From Channallabes apus (lineage: Eukaryota > Chordata > Actinopteri > Siluriformes > Clariidae), in NCBI GenBank assembly GCA_030522415.1, contig CM060112.1, positions 2,126,001 to 2,190,000 of the forward strand: 64,000 nt of DNA, written 5' to 3'. Below the pieces are notes generated by a model. The model saw only the letters and a program-made list of their open reading frames with translations, was not told where the DNA came from and made no database searches. This document shows positions 9,822-19,029 of the stretch, in pieces; position 1 is the first letter of the stretch; each line of letters opens with the position of its first letter. Position numbers and translations under genes: made by a program.

Positions 9822-10319
9822 ACGGGTTATATAAACTGAGAATATTTGTTTTCAATGTGACTTGCATCATTTAAAAGTAGACACTTTAAGATATATAGAT
9901 ATATTTCTCATTTCTCATTTCAGTTAATTTTAGTGACGTGTTTCAAAAAGATTTTCACGGAGACTGAGGTTTCATATATGTGCATATATCCTCATATACT
10001 GTATGTGGCCAATTAGGATACCAATTTAATGTGTTTGCACATAAGTTCTTTGCATTTTTTTAAAGTTAGTTCTTAGTTATTGCCTTGATAATAGAAAATA
10101 TAAGCTAGGCATCATGTATGACAGTTGCCAAAGTGAGATATGAGCTAAAATGACCAGATCCTGCCATAGGAGACATATCTTGTATGTACATATAGGGCTT
10201 ATATGTGGATATAAAGAAGCAATACAGGAGACCTATATGGCCTGTATATACGCATATATGCACCTCAATGTTGCCTATATGTGGCATATATACGCATATA
10301 TGCAGCATATATATTATCA

Positions 10320-10690
10320 TATATATATGCATATATACTGCATATAGGTTTCATATATCCTCATATAGGTGCGGATATATGCGCATATATACTGGATATA
10401 GGTTTCATATATGCGCATATGTCCTCATATAGGTGTGGTTATATGCACATATATTCTGCATATAGGTTTCATATATGCGCATATATCCTCATATAGGTGC
10501 GGTTATATGCGCATATATACTGCATATAGGTTTCATATATGCGCATATATCCTCATATAGGTGCGGATATATGCGCATATATACTGCATATAGGTTTCAT
10601 ATATGCGCATATATCCTCATATAGGTGAGGATATATGCGCATATATTCTGCATATAGGTTTCATATATGCGCATATATCCTCATATAGGT
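10320..10690. repeat. 64-bp minisatellite with palindromic core
   Basis: The GGTTTCAT motif recurs at 10401, 10465, 10529, 10593 and 10657, exactly 64 bp apart; the first interval (10347-10401) is 54 bp because ten bases are missing. Most units contain the self-complementary ATATGCGCATAT twice. Degenerate relatives extend left to about 9970. Confidence 0.95.
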
Positions 10691-11157
10691 TCTTTCCATG
10701 TGGGGAGCGGCTCTGTCTCTTAATAAAGGGCCACCAGTGACACTAACATGGTGAAATGTAAGTTTACCACTATGGTTTGTTTTCATTATATGAATTAATA
10801 AATTACTATCTCTATGACTTAAAGGCTTTTGAACATGCTTAACGTTTTTATGCAGGCTTACTTTATTTAACTGCCCATGATGTACATATAGGCTATTGTG
10901 ATCTTAGTTGTATTACTTTGACATGTTTTTTCCTGCATTAGTGGTTTTTTCTTTGATAATATTGAGAATTTTTTTCTCATAGATTTCTTTATTTTCTTAT
11001 AGATACCGGGTTGATTAGATAAAGGGATTATATTATTGGACCCTACAGAAAGAACACAGTCTGTCACAGTTGCAAGTGTTTTGTTGTCAGGTAGCTTTAG
11101 TTGCTTTTAGGTATTTTTTTTCTTTTTTGCCAGATAACGTATACTTACATATTTTCA

Positions 11158-11615
11158 CTGAAGGATGAAGATGAAGAGACCACATCTGCTGTGACAGAAG
11201 TGGACAATGCTGGTAGATCCACCGAGGTGGGATGCATACCATTATAATGCAGCGCCCCCTTTTTACATTAACAAACTGTCATTGTTCTTTCACAGTACAT
11301 ACCTGGGGATTTCTTCATGGATGAAGGTCCTTCAACCTCAATGCACGATCTAAGCGGTGTAAGAATTTGTGTGCAGTTGTCCATATTTACATTTTATTTT
11401 CTGACAGAATCTCAGAATTTATTTAATTCTTTTTGAATAATAATTCCTAGTTTCCTTCCTACTGTAGTTGCCAGGAGCTGTATCAGGTCTATCTTCAAAA
11501 ACAAATAAGAAAAAGTGACATGGAGATGGACCTTATACAGCTTCAAATGGAAAAGAAAAGGCTATCCATTAAAAAAGCAACACTAGAAATTTAATTACTG
11601 GAGCATCGCCTTAAG
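11158..11615 (+). pseudogene. Harbinger Myb-like partner protein, C-terminal relic
   Basis: Three exon-like pieces read DEDEETTSAVTEVDNAG, then YIPGDFFMDEGPSTSMHD, then LYQVYLQKQIRKSDMEMDLI continuing into QLQMEKKRLSIKKATLEI, a stop, and LLEHRLK. This is the acidic linker and C-terminal coiled coil usual for the second Harbinger protein. The N-terminal Myb/SANT DNA-binding domain is absent and there is one in-frame TAA, so it cannot be functional. Confidence 0.7.
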
Positions 11616-11773
11616 GTGAGAACTTGTGCGTATACAGTATTAATCTGTTGCGTGTTAAAAGTGTTGTGTATATAAAGCAATGTCATTAAAATAACACATT
11701 TTATTTCATTTTACTTTCATTGTTTTTCAGGAAAAAAAAGAAATGAACTATACAGCAGACCAGTGCAAACTAT

Positions 11774-13005
11774 TTAATAAAAGTAATTTTGACAAAAAAA
11801 GTCTTCCATCTCTGTTGTGTGCAAAAATCTGTAGAGGTTCCTCTGGGCATCTTCTTCAATATAAGGAGGGTGGCTCTCTCCTCTTATAGTGGCAATGTTG
11901 TGAAGCACAACACAAGCCATTATGATGTCACATGCCCTCTCTGGACTGACCCGGAGCCCACGCAGACACTGAAACCTAGACTTGAGGATCCCTATGGTCA
12001 TCTCCACCTTGGCCCGTGTTCGACTGTGAGCCAGGTTATAGCGTGTCTATGGTCCAGGATCAGGTTCAGGGTAGGGTGGCATTAAATAGGGCAGACAAGG
12101 GTATCCCCTGTCCCCCAGCAAGTAACTACTGTACTGTCCTGTAATGATTCAAGTGTACAATACAAATATAGTAAAAAGAAAAAAAAAACATTGTATGAAG
12201 AAAAACATACCCTGCTGAAATGTCTGGCATAATGATGACACAGATCCTGGCCATTTTGTCTTATCATTAGTAATGATGTGGGTTGCCTCACATATGTGGA
12301 AAAAAGTAATGAGTTTAATGATTTTAACAAGGCAAAAAATTAAGGACGCTAAATTAAGTTGTTACCTGTACATTGATACTATGAATAGATTTCCTATTAA
12401 CATCGTCTCCCTCATTTATTGAAGCTATAGCTTTAATAGGAATGTAGGTGCCATCAATGCACCCAATTACATTTGAAAACCCTGAAATAGAAAGTCATAT
12501 ATGGGAGGATCAAGTGTGTGTGTGTGCAGGATGAATTCATGTATATAAATAGTATGACTACATATTAAATATTCGTCATCAATTTTACTACAAAGGACAA
12601 ACCTGCCACTCTGTGGAATTCCTCTTTAAGAACACGCAGAGGTTTATGTCCAGGGAACTGTACACATGTGTGTAAGAAGTGTTTAAGTGCCAGACATACA
12701 GTTGCCTTTCCCACATGCTCTGCATCACATGCCCCACATTGTACAAAAAATGCCCTGAAAAAAAACGAAGTGATATACACGGAATGTTTTCTAAGCGCAG
12801 ACCCGCCGTTTGTGACATTTGCAATATGCGGTTTCAAGAGATGTGTTAAATAATTTAATTCCATTGAAAACCAATAACGCTCTTTCTCAAATAATCATTA
12901 GAAAATAAAAAAAGCATAATTACGCGGTCTTATAACTCTCTCCCGGCGAAAAAAACCTCGTATAATTTGTGCCTCCGCGTCCACAGGATCATCATCAAAG
13001 GGGCG
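11774..13005 (-). pseudogene. Harbinger transposase (HARBI1-like), multi-exon relic
   Basis: Recognisable pieces in order on the minus strand: an N-terminal piece near 13003-12920 (FDDDPVDAEAQIIRGFFR); 12890-12604 (PHIANVTNGG..., AEHVGKATVCLALKHF, FPGHKPLRVL), ending at a GT donor; 12482-12366 (GFSNVIGCIDGTYIPIKA..., first catalytic D), preceded by TTCAG and followed by GTAAC; 12290-12215 (ATHIITNDKTKWPGSV); 12120-11774 (LLGDRGYPCLPYLMPPY with the second D, then VEMTIGILKSRFQCLRG with the catalytic E, then ACVVLHNIA). A TAG stop at 12049-12047 and small frame changes break it. The family makes DDE transposases that need the Myb-like partner protein for nuclear import and DNA binding. Confidence 0.85.
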
Positions 13006-13212
13006 CGGCCTGCTGAATAACCTCCTGGAACAAACTTACCCTGGAACATAACCTGCTACCGAGCAGGTAATCTTCAGAGAGTAAGTTGCTATGGTTACAT
13101 ACGTACCCAGAAAGTTACCTCCGTTTTTGGAACTGGAAGTTGAGGTTATCCACTAACTTACCCTCAAACTTATCCGGGTATGTCACATAACCTGCTTTCT
13201 GGAACAGCCCCC

Positions 13213-13799
13213 AGCTCTTGTAATAGGGACATTAATAGTATTTTCGAAGCTTGAGCATGTTTTTGAGTTAAAGTGGAGTGACATTGTGAGTGTGTGACAC
13301 TGACAGTAAGCTGTAATATTAACTCCAGACTTGGTAAACAGAAGATTAAGTTCTCTAAAGTCACATCTGACCGCTGCTGGTGCTGCCAGTGATATTTAAA
13401 ACTGCCAATAAAAAACTAAACTGGGAAATAAACTGTAAACTACCCCAAACACATTTTATAAAATAAAACATCACTTACCACGAATAGTCCGTTAAGCCGC
13501 CATCTTCATCTCTGTAGTTTGGCAGCGTCAGTTCGGCGGGGGTGGAGGCGGGTTGTTAAAATCACGTGATTGCAACTCAGCGCAGCTGGCTTGTTTTAAC
13601 GTGTTATTGAGAATGAAGCGCCATCTAGTGGTGGCACCAGGTAAATGAATAAATAGGGCTTGAATGGGCGTGTTTACTGTGAAATCTTGACACGCCTTTC
13701 TGGCAGAAAAGGGAGGGGGGATTACGGCGTGCAAAGGCCATTCACACGCCATTCACACTTCAGCCACACGGTAGCGGCTATTTGGCATGGCTCCCACTG
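13213..13799 (-). repeat. Segment recurring inverted at 46642-47229
   Basis: Read on the minus strand it runs from CAGTGGGAGCCA (13799) through a CACGTG-bearing, GC-rich stretch and a splice-donor-like GTAAGT to ACAAGAGCT (13213). The copy at 46642-47229 differs by scattered substitutions. At 13213 the homology stops exactly where the Harbinger element begins. Confidence 0.9.
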
Positions 13800-13977
13800 T
13801 AAGTCTTCCACACACATACAAAATACACCCCACCTTTCATATATCACTCCTAAAACCCTATCACTCACCCAGTTTCCCTATGTCCACAGAGTCTGGTATT
13901 GGAGACGAGCCCCAACATTGGAATACAGACTCCGAAAGACTTACCTAATCTCTTTGTCCATGTTCGTTTTTTGTTTT

Positions 13978-14037
13978 GTCTCCTGGCTCCTCGTCTCGTC
14001 TCCTGGCTCCTCATCTCGTCTCCTGGCTCCTCGTCCC
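13978..14037. repeat. Three tandem 20-bp units
   Basis: The unit GTCTCCTGGCTCCTCGTCTC is repeated three times with one or two changes. The three long frames that cross it are a by-product of the missing stops in the repeat. Confidence 0.9.
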
Positions 14038-14854
14038 CTCTTCTGTGTCGTTTTTGTTGTTCGTCTACACATCTCCACCAGCTCCGTCATCCACACAGAT
14101 AAGACTTTCCAGTGTTGTCATTAAATCTCGTTATTACCCATTCTATGTTAATAAAATGCCCGTTCGGGTTTTCATAAAGATCTTTGAGTCTGCGCTTCCT
14201 GTAACAGGGGGAGGGACGTGCTAATGACGATTTAGTCTGCTGTGTGTGTGTGTGTGTATGTGTGAGAGAGAGAGGGGTGTCAAAAGGTCCTACATACTAC
14301 ATTGATTATTCAGTGAAACGAGGCTCAGCTGAAAAATGTTTGGCACATCAGTCACTTAACCCCAAATAAAAGGTCTTTCTGAGTGTTATGATATAGTTGT
14401 AAAATAACAGATGTAAGGTGCGCACTGAATACTAAACCTAAACCAGGCACGAGGATTAATAAACCAAGATAGCCCCATACCCGTTTTTTTTTTTTTTTAT
14501 AAAAATACCAAAGATTATTATTGTGTATAGACTGATTAAAAACAATGCAATTTGTGCTATCATAAGGAAAATCGAAATTTCTCCCAATCAAGGATCAAAA
14601 ACGGTAACAATGTCAACTTCAGAATCCAGAAGATTAAATTTAAACAAATTTAAAACGACGACTTAATCACTGAAAGTCTTCAGAAGAGCCTCAGATTCTA
14701 GAGGGTTTTAAAGTGTGAAGCGGTTAATTTCAGTTTCTCTGAATGTATAGGTGAGAACAGCTGATTCACACCTGGGGAGAGTGAATAATTAGCATGTGAA
14801 TGTTGTCTGGCATTGTAAAGCACACACAGTGACACTAAAAGAACAACAACCTAC

Positions 14855-16134
14855 TACACTGAAAAAAAAGAACTTGTAAGATTTACTTGATAAAATCCCA
14901 GTAACAATTTGCACACATAGGTTTTAAGTAAATTCTATTGCTCCAATATTAAGTAAACTCCATGGTCTATGATGTTTGCAGATGACATTGTGCTTTGTAG
15001 CGAGAGCAGGGAACAGGTAGAGGAAAATTTGGAGAGGTGGAGGTACGCTCTGGAAAGCAGAGGAATGAAGGTTAGCCGCAGCAAGACGGAATACATGTGT
15101 GTGAATGAGAGGGACCCAAGAGGAACAGTGAGGCTACAGGGAGCAGAGATAAAGAAGGTGCAGGATTTTAAGTACTTAGGGTCAACGGTCGAGAGCAACG
15201 GAGAGTGTTCAAAGGAGGTGAAGAGACGAGTACAGGCAGGTTGGAATGGGTGGAGAAAAGTGTCAGGTGTGTTGTGCGATAAAAGAGCATCAGCAAGAAT
15301 GAAAGGAAAGGTGTACAGGACAGTGGTGAGACCAGCAATGCTCTATGGCTTAGAGACAGTGGCACTGAAGAAAAGACAGGAGGCAGAGCTAGAGGTAGCA
15401 GAGCTGAAGATGTTGAGGTTCTCTTTGGGAGTGACAAGGATGGATAGGATCAAGAATCAGTTCATCAGAGGGACAACCCATGTGAGCTGTTTTGGAGATA
15501 AAGTCAGAGAGGCCAGATTGAGGTGGTTTGGACATGTTCAGAGGAGAGATTGTGAATATATATCGGTAGAAGGATGCTGAGGTTGGAACTGCCAGGCAGG
15601 AGGTCTAGAGGAAGACCAAAGAGGAGATTTATGGATGCAGTGAGAGAGGACATGAAGTTAGTTGGTGTGAGAGAAGAGGATGCAGAGGATAGGGTTAGAT
15701 GGAGGCAGATGATTCGCTGTGGCGACCCCTGAAAGGGAACAGCCGAAAGACGAAGAAGAAGAAGAAGATTAAGTAAAACTCACCCGTAATTGTCAGGTAA
15801 AATCTACTTAACAATTAAATTAACAATCAAAGAAATCAAGTAAAAGTTACGTAATTATATTTAATGCACAAGTTAGATTTATTTAAAATAAGCAAGTAAA
15901 GTTAATTTATTCTTGTATCAGAAGGAAACTTGATTTTATGAAACTATTAAGTAAATCTTACTTAATATCATTTGGTTTAGTGAGATTTTCACTTACTTGG
16001 TTTTATCAATTTATATTACTCCCTATAATAATGTAAACATTGCTAATTTATGTTTTGGATAGAATCTTAAGTAATTATTTCATCTATATCTTTCTTAAAT
16101 CACACAACTAATATATAATTAAACAGTTTATTCA
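14855..16134. repeat. AAGTAAA-rich interspersed repeat hosting two insertions
   Basis: It starts CACTGAAAAAAAAG and is filled with AAGTAAA / TTTACTT motifs in both orientations, in the style of MITE-like fish repeats. It was split by the RTE fragment at 14961-15767 and followed by LTR element B at 16135. I could not fix its right terminus. Confidence 0.5.
14961..15767 (+). mobile_element. RTE-type LINE, 5'-truncated copy
   Basis: It is flanked by ATTAAGTAAACTC (14948-14960) and ATTAAGTAAAACTC (15768-15781), a target duplication with one base of slippage. It codes for the catalytic YADD-region relative FADDIVLC, VQDFKYLGS, RPAMLYGLE and RWFGHVQRR. After a frame change near 15560 it continues with LPGRRSRGRPKRRFMD to MIRCGDP and a stop. 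A (GAA)-like tail ends the copy. The same family lies at 31408-32294 and 35984-37430 (-). Confidence 0.85.
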
Positions 16135-16461
16135 TGTGAGGGTTAACCCCTAGAGGGCGCCAAACGCCCGTTTTGGTTTGTAGTTTGTTTTGTTTGTTTT
16201 ACAGTAACTTCAGTTCCCAGTTTGCACCTCGGTCAGGTGACATAGAAGTTCACCTGAACCGAGGGAAGATAATTATGTTTAGTTTATTATAAATAGCCTA
16301 ACTGAACTTCTGTCAGGCGTCTAGCTTTAGTTCATGTGATTAGGTTTGCGTTGGGTTAATTTATGTTCCTTTTGTTGCAAAATAAAGGACTGTTTATTTG
16401 AACCGCCAGCTCGCCTCCTCTGCATTCATGCCACGCACGCACACCCGACGCAAACGTGACA
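16135..16461 (+). repeat. 5' LTR of element B with promoter and self-priming signals
   Basis: TATA-like TATAAATA lies at about 16288-16295. Downstream, at 16319-16329, the strand reads GTCTAGCTTTA. The 11 bases after the LTR (16462-16472, GAAAGCTAGAC) pair with it at 10 of 11 positions. AATAAA lies at 16381-16386. The gag-like ATG (16428) is still inside the LTR. Confidence 0.75.
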
Positions 16462-17564
16462 GAAAGCTAGACCGTTTAAATGGCATGGTGGCGGATTTCC
16501 CCCTAAACTATTTTTGGGCGGGCGCGACTACGATCTCACCTGAGCTGGCGGACTGGCTGGAGGACGGTGAGAGGGACATGTATCGGAGCTGGGAATACAG
16601 CTTGCTGGAGGAGCAGGCGGGTTTGCTGGAGGACAGCGAGGAGCACGGCAAGACAGAGGTCTGGCACGGCTGGGAAGGCTGCAGGTACACCGAGGAGGCG
16701 GACATGCAGGAGGACAGCATGACACAGGGAGAGAGGATGGCGTGGCAAAGCTGGGAAGGCTGCAGGCTCGCCATCCGGCGCACGCCTTGGAGAGGTGTGG
16801 CAGCCGAGGGAGAGACGGGAAAGAGCTACAGGCAGTGGGCGGAGCACAATGAGGAGCGCATCCGAGACCTGCGGGAGCAGGTGCTGCGGCTCCAACAGTT
16901 GCTCGTTCAGGTTCGGGAGAGCCAGGCTGTAGTCCCAGAGGTCCTCCCTCTCTCAGATCCGGACGACGCGCTCCCCATTCCGCAACTGCCTGTGACCGAC
17001 AAGGAGGATTACGTGCCGCTACTGCATGGTGACGAAGACGCGTTTCCTCCACCTCCGCCACCTCTGCTTAGCATGGAGGACTACGCGCCGCTGCTGCACG
17101 GCGACGAGGACGCGTTTCCTCCACCTCCGCCACCTCTGCTTAGCGTGGAGGACTACGCGATGCTGCTGCATGGCGACGAGGACGTTGTTTCCGCCATTCA
17201 GCCGCCGTGCGACCTGGAGAGCGTCATCCTTTCACCTCCTCCAGGCTTCGAGGACAGCGCGCCAGCTCTTCAGCAGCCGCCGAACCTCGCACCCGCTCTG
17301 CCGCCGCCTCCCGGCTTCGAGGTCGACGTGCCGGCGCCGAGCGCCGCTCTAGTCACCGAACCTCGCATCGACGCCGCCGACGTCGAGCTCAGTGGCAGCT
17401 CCGTCGCCGCCGAGCTCAGTGCCAGCTCCGCCGCCGCCTTCGAGCTCAGTGCCAGCTCCGCCGCCGCCGTCGAGCTCAGTGCCAGCTCCGCCGCCGCCAT
17501 CGAGCTCAGAGTCAGCTCCGCCGCCGAGCGTATATCTTTCTTAAATCACACAACTAATATATAA
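16428..17564 (+). CDS. Gag-like protein of LTR element B
   Basis: From the ATG at 16428, chosen because it matches the start in element A and is the first AUG after the predicted RNA start, 378 residues are open. Parts: a basic head (MPRTHTRRKRDRK); an acidic region with MYRSWEYSLLEEQ and two WEGCR motifs about 40 residues apart; a coiled coil near 140-170 (RIRDLREQVLRLQQLLVQV); three repeats of LLHGDED with polyproline runs; PPPGFEDSAP; and an alanine/serine tail with five ELS-SS-AA units. The last dozen codons read into the duplicated host flank, so the native C terminus is lost. No enzymatic domain. A structural, gag-type role is inferred from position and size. Confidence 0.6.
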   Translation: MPRTHTRRKRDRKLDRLNGMVADFPLNYFWAGATTISPELADWLEDGERDMYRSWEYSLLEEQAGLLEDSEEHGKTEVWHGWEGCRYTEEADMQEDSMTQGERMAWQSWEGCRLAIRRTPWRGVAAEGETGKSYRQWAEHNEERIRDLREQVLRLQQLLVQVRESQAVVPEVLPLSDPDDALPIPQLPVTDKEDYVPLLHGDEDAFPPPPPPLLSMEDYAPLLHGDEDAFPPPPPPLLSVEDYAMLLHGDEDVVSAIQPPCDLESVILSPPPGFEDSAPALQQPPNLAPALPPPPGFEVDVPAPSAALVTEPRIDAADVELSGSSVAAELSASSAAAFELSASSAAAVELSASSAAAIELRVSSAAERISFLNHTTNI

Positions 17565-17833
17565 TTAAAAAGTTTATTCATGTTTATTCCCGTTTTGGTT
17601 TGTAGTTTGCACCTCGGTCAGGTGACGTAGAAGTTGAACCGAGGGAAGATAATTACGTTTAGTTTGTTATAAATAGCCTGACTGAACTTCATCTAGCTTT
17701 AGTTCATGTGATTAGGTTTGTGTTGGGTTAATTTATGTTCATTTTGTTGCAAAATAAAGTACTGTTTATTTGAACCGCCAGCTCGCCTCCTCTGCATTCA
17801 TGCCACGCACACACACCCGATGCAAACGTGACA
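17531..17833 (+). repeat. Duplicated host flank plus 3' LTR copy of element B
   Basis: 17531-17580 repeats the host flank 16085-16134 with one change. 17581-17833 repeats the LTR with an internal deletion close to its start and a few substitutions (for example TCATCTAGC instead of TCAGGCGTCTAGC). Confidence 0.85.
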
Positions 17834-18618
17834 ATTCACCAACATTACCAAATATTTTTGACATTCACAGTCTAGATACAGGTTGTCTTTTTAATAAAAG
17901 TGCATTCAGCTAAATTTTGCATCCGTAGAAACAACTGCACGGCACCAGAGCCTGAAATACTTGTTATAAAGAAAATTGTGTAAAATAATAATAAATAAAT
18001 AAATAAAATACAGCATTCGTTTAGAAATAAAATACAGCAGAAATACATGAAACAAACTGTAGAATAAACTTTAAAACCTAAAGCCCTCTGAAGCAGTGAA
18101 GTTGCAACATTCACATCAGCACTTTGGACTAGTGCACTTAAAAGTATGCCATTGAAACCTTAACGCATTAAAACATTTTAAGCCGAACATGTAAAGACTT
18201 GTAGTCAAGCCATATCAAATGTTTTAAGATGATAACTTCATCTTTAAAGCTTGCACTTTGGCTAATAGCTTAATCCCATAAAGTTCTAGAAGTAACTAGT
18301 GAGCGAGGAGCAATATTGATTTGGGCTCACGCCGTGACAGGCAAAAAAACTATTGTCCTCAAAAATGTAACAGATGAGGACTCAGATTAATGTGCAAAAG
18401 CAGGTACATCTGTATGAATAAACTGATATGATGAGCTATTGATCAGTGACTTATGTAAACGACTCAGTTCAGATGTAAGTAAATGGAAAGAAAGTAAATG
18501 GCTGCGCTGTTTGGGGGAGGGACGTGCTAATGACGATTTGGTCTGCTGTGTGTGTGTGAGAGAGAGTTTTTGCACAAATTAATGTGCAAAAACTATATAA
18601 TAAAACTATATAAGACTA

Positions 18619-18980
18619 GGCGGCGCGGTGGTGTAGTGGTTAGCACTGTCGCCTTGCACCTCCAGGGTCTGGGTTCGATTCCCCGGCCAGGCTCGATTCC
18701 CGTCTCTGTGTGCATGGAGTTTGCATGTTCTCCCCGTGCTTGGTGGGTTTCCTCCGGGTACTCTGGTTTCCTCCCACAGTCCAAAGACATGCAGATTAGG
18801 CTAATTGGCGTTCCTAAATTGCCCGTAGTGTGTGTTGGGTGTGTGTATGTGTGTGTGCCCTGCGATGGATTGGCACCCTGTCCAGGGTGTACCCCGCCTA
18901 GTGCCCGAAGTCTCCTGGGATAGGCTCCAGGCCCCCCGCGACCCTGAACACAGGATTAAGCGGTATAGAAAATGAATGAA
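18619..18980 (+). mobile_element. tRNA-headed SINE, full copy
   Basis: Target duplications TATATAAGACTA are perfect (18607-18618 and 18981-18992). The head holds RNA polymerase III boxes (GTGGTGTAGTGG near the start, GGTTCGATTCC about 50 bp on). The body includes TTTGCATGTTCTCC. The 3' end is the GGATTGGCACCCTGTCC... GGTATAGAAAATGAATG tail shared by L2-type LINEs and their SINEs, used for reverse transcription in trans. Copies: 30378-30758 (-) and a 3' fragment at 41894-42028. Confidence 0.92.
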
Positions 18981-19029
18981 TATATAAGACTACATAGCCT
19001 TTATAAGCCTCAACTTTTATTTAAGCGCA

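Larger units (their letters stand above)
11158..13212. mobile_element. PIF/Harbinger-type DNA transposon, decayed, two convergent genes
   Basis: A DDE transposase relic reads leftward and a Myb/SANT-partner relic reads rightward, the standard two-gene Harbinger layout. The right terminus is GGGGGCTGTTCCAGAAAGCAG, read on the minus strand from 13212. It abuts sequence that continues elsewhere at 47229, which fixes the end of the element. I cannot find a matching left terminus, so the left end is deleted or rearranged. Confidence 0.8.
16135..17833 (+). mobile_element. LTR retroelement, family 1 copy B, with a rearranged 3' end
   Basis: The 5' LTR is 16135-16461 (TGTGAG...GTGACA) and the 3' LTR copy ends at 17833 in the same bases. 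ATTCA precedes the first (16130-16134) and follows the last (17834-17838), a 5-bp target duplication. Between them lies one reading frame. Directly before the 3' LTR sits a second copy of the 50 bp of host DNA that precede the 5' LTR (16085-16134 equals 17531-17580), again ending in ATTCA; the LTR copy after it lacks about 40 bp near its start. The right half therefore looks like a solo-LTR allele joined to a full element. Confidence 0.85.

Noticed and set aside
10105..10496. Overlapping 65-75 codon frames at the minisatellite
   Set aside because: Tyrosine/isoleucine/histidine-only products of ATAT-type repeats, open by chance.
14205..14270. 55-bp match between 14205 and 18515 (GGGACGTGCTAATGACGATTT)
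   Set aside because: Real short duplication but without ends or context; it could be part of any repeat, so not called as an element.
16528..17557. Overlapping long frames on both strands of element B
   Set aside because: GC-rich repeats lacking stops; the frame starting at 16428 is the one conserved with element A.
18552..18923. 123-codon frame and its counterpart at 30443-30760
   Set aside because: Both are read-through of the SINE; SINEs do not code for protein.
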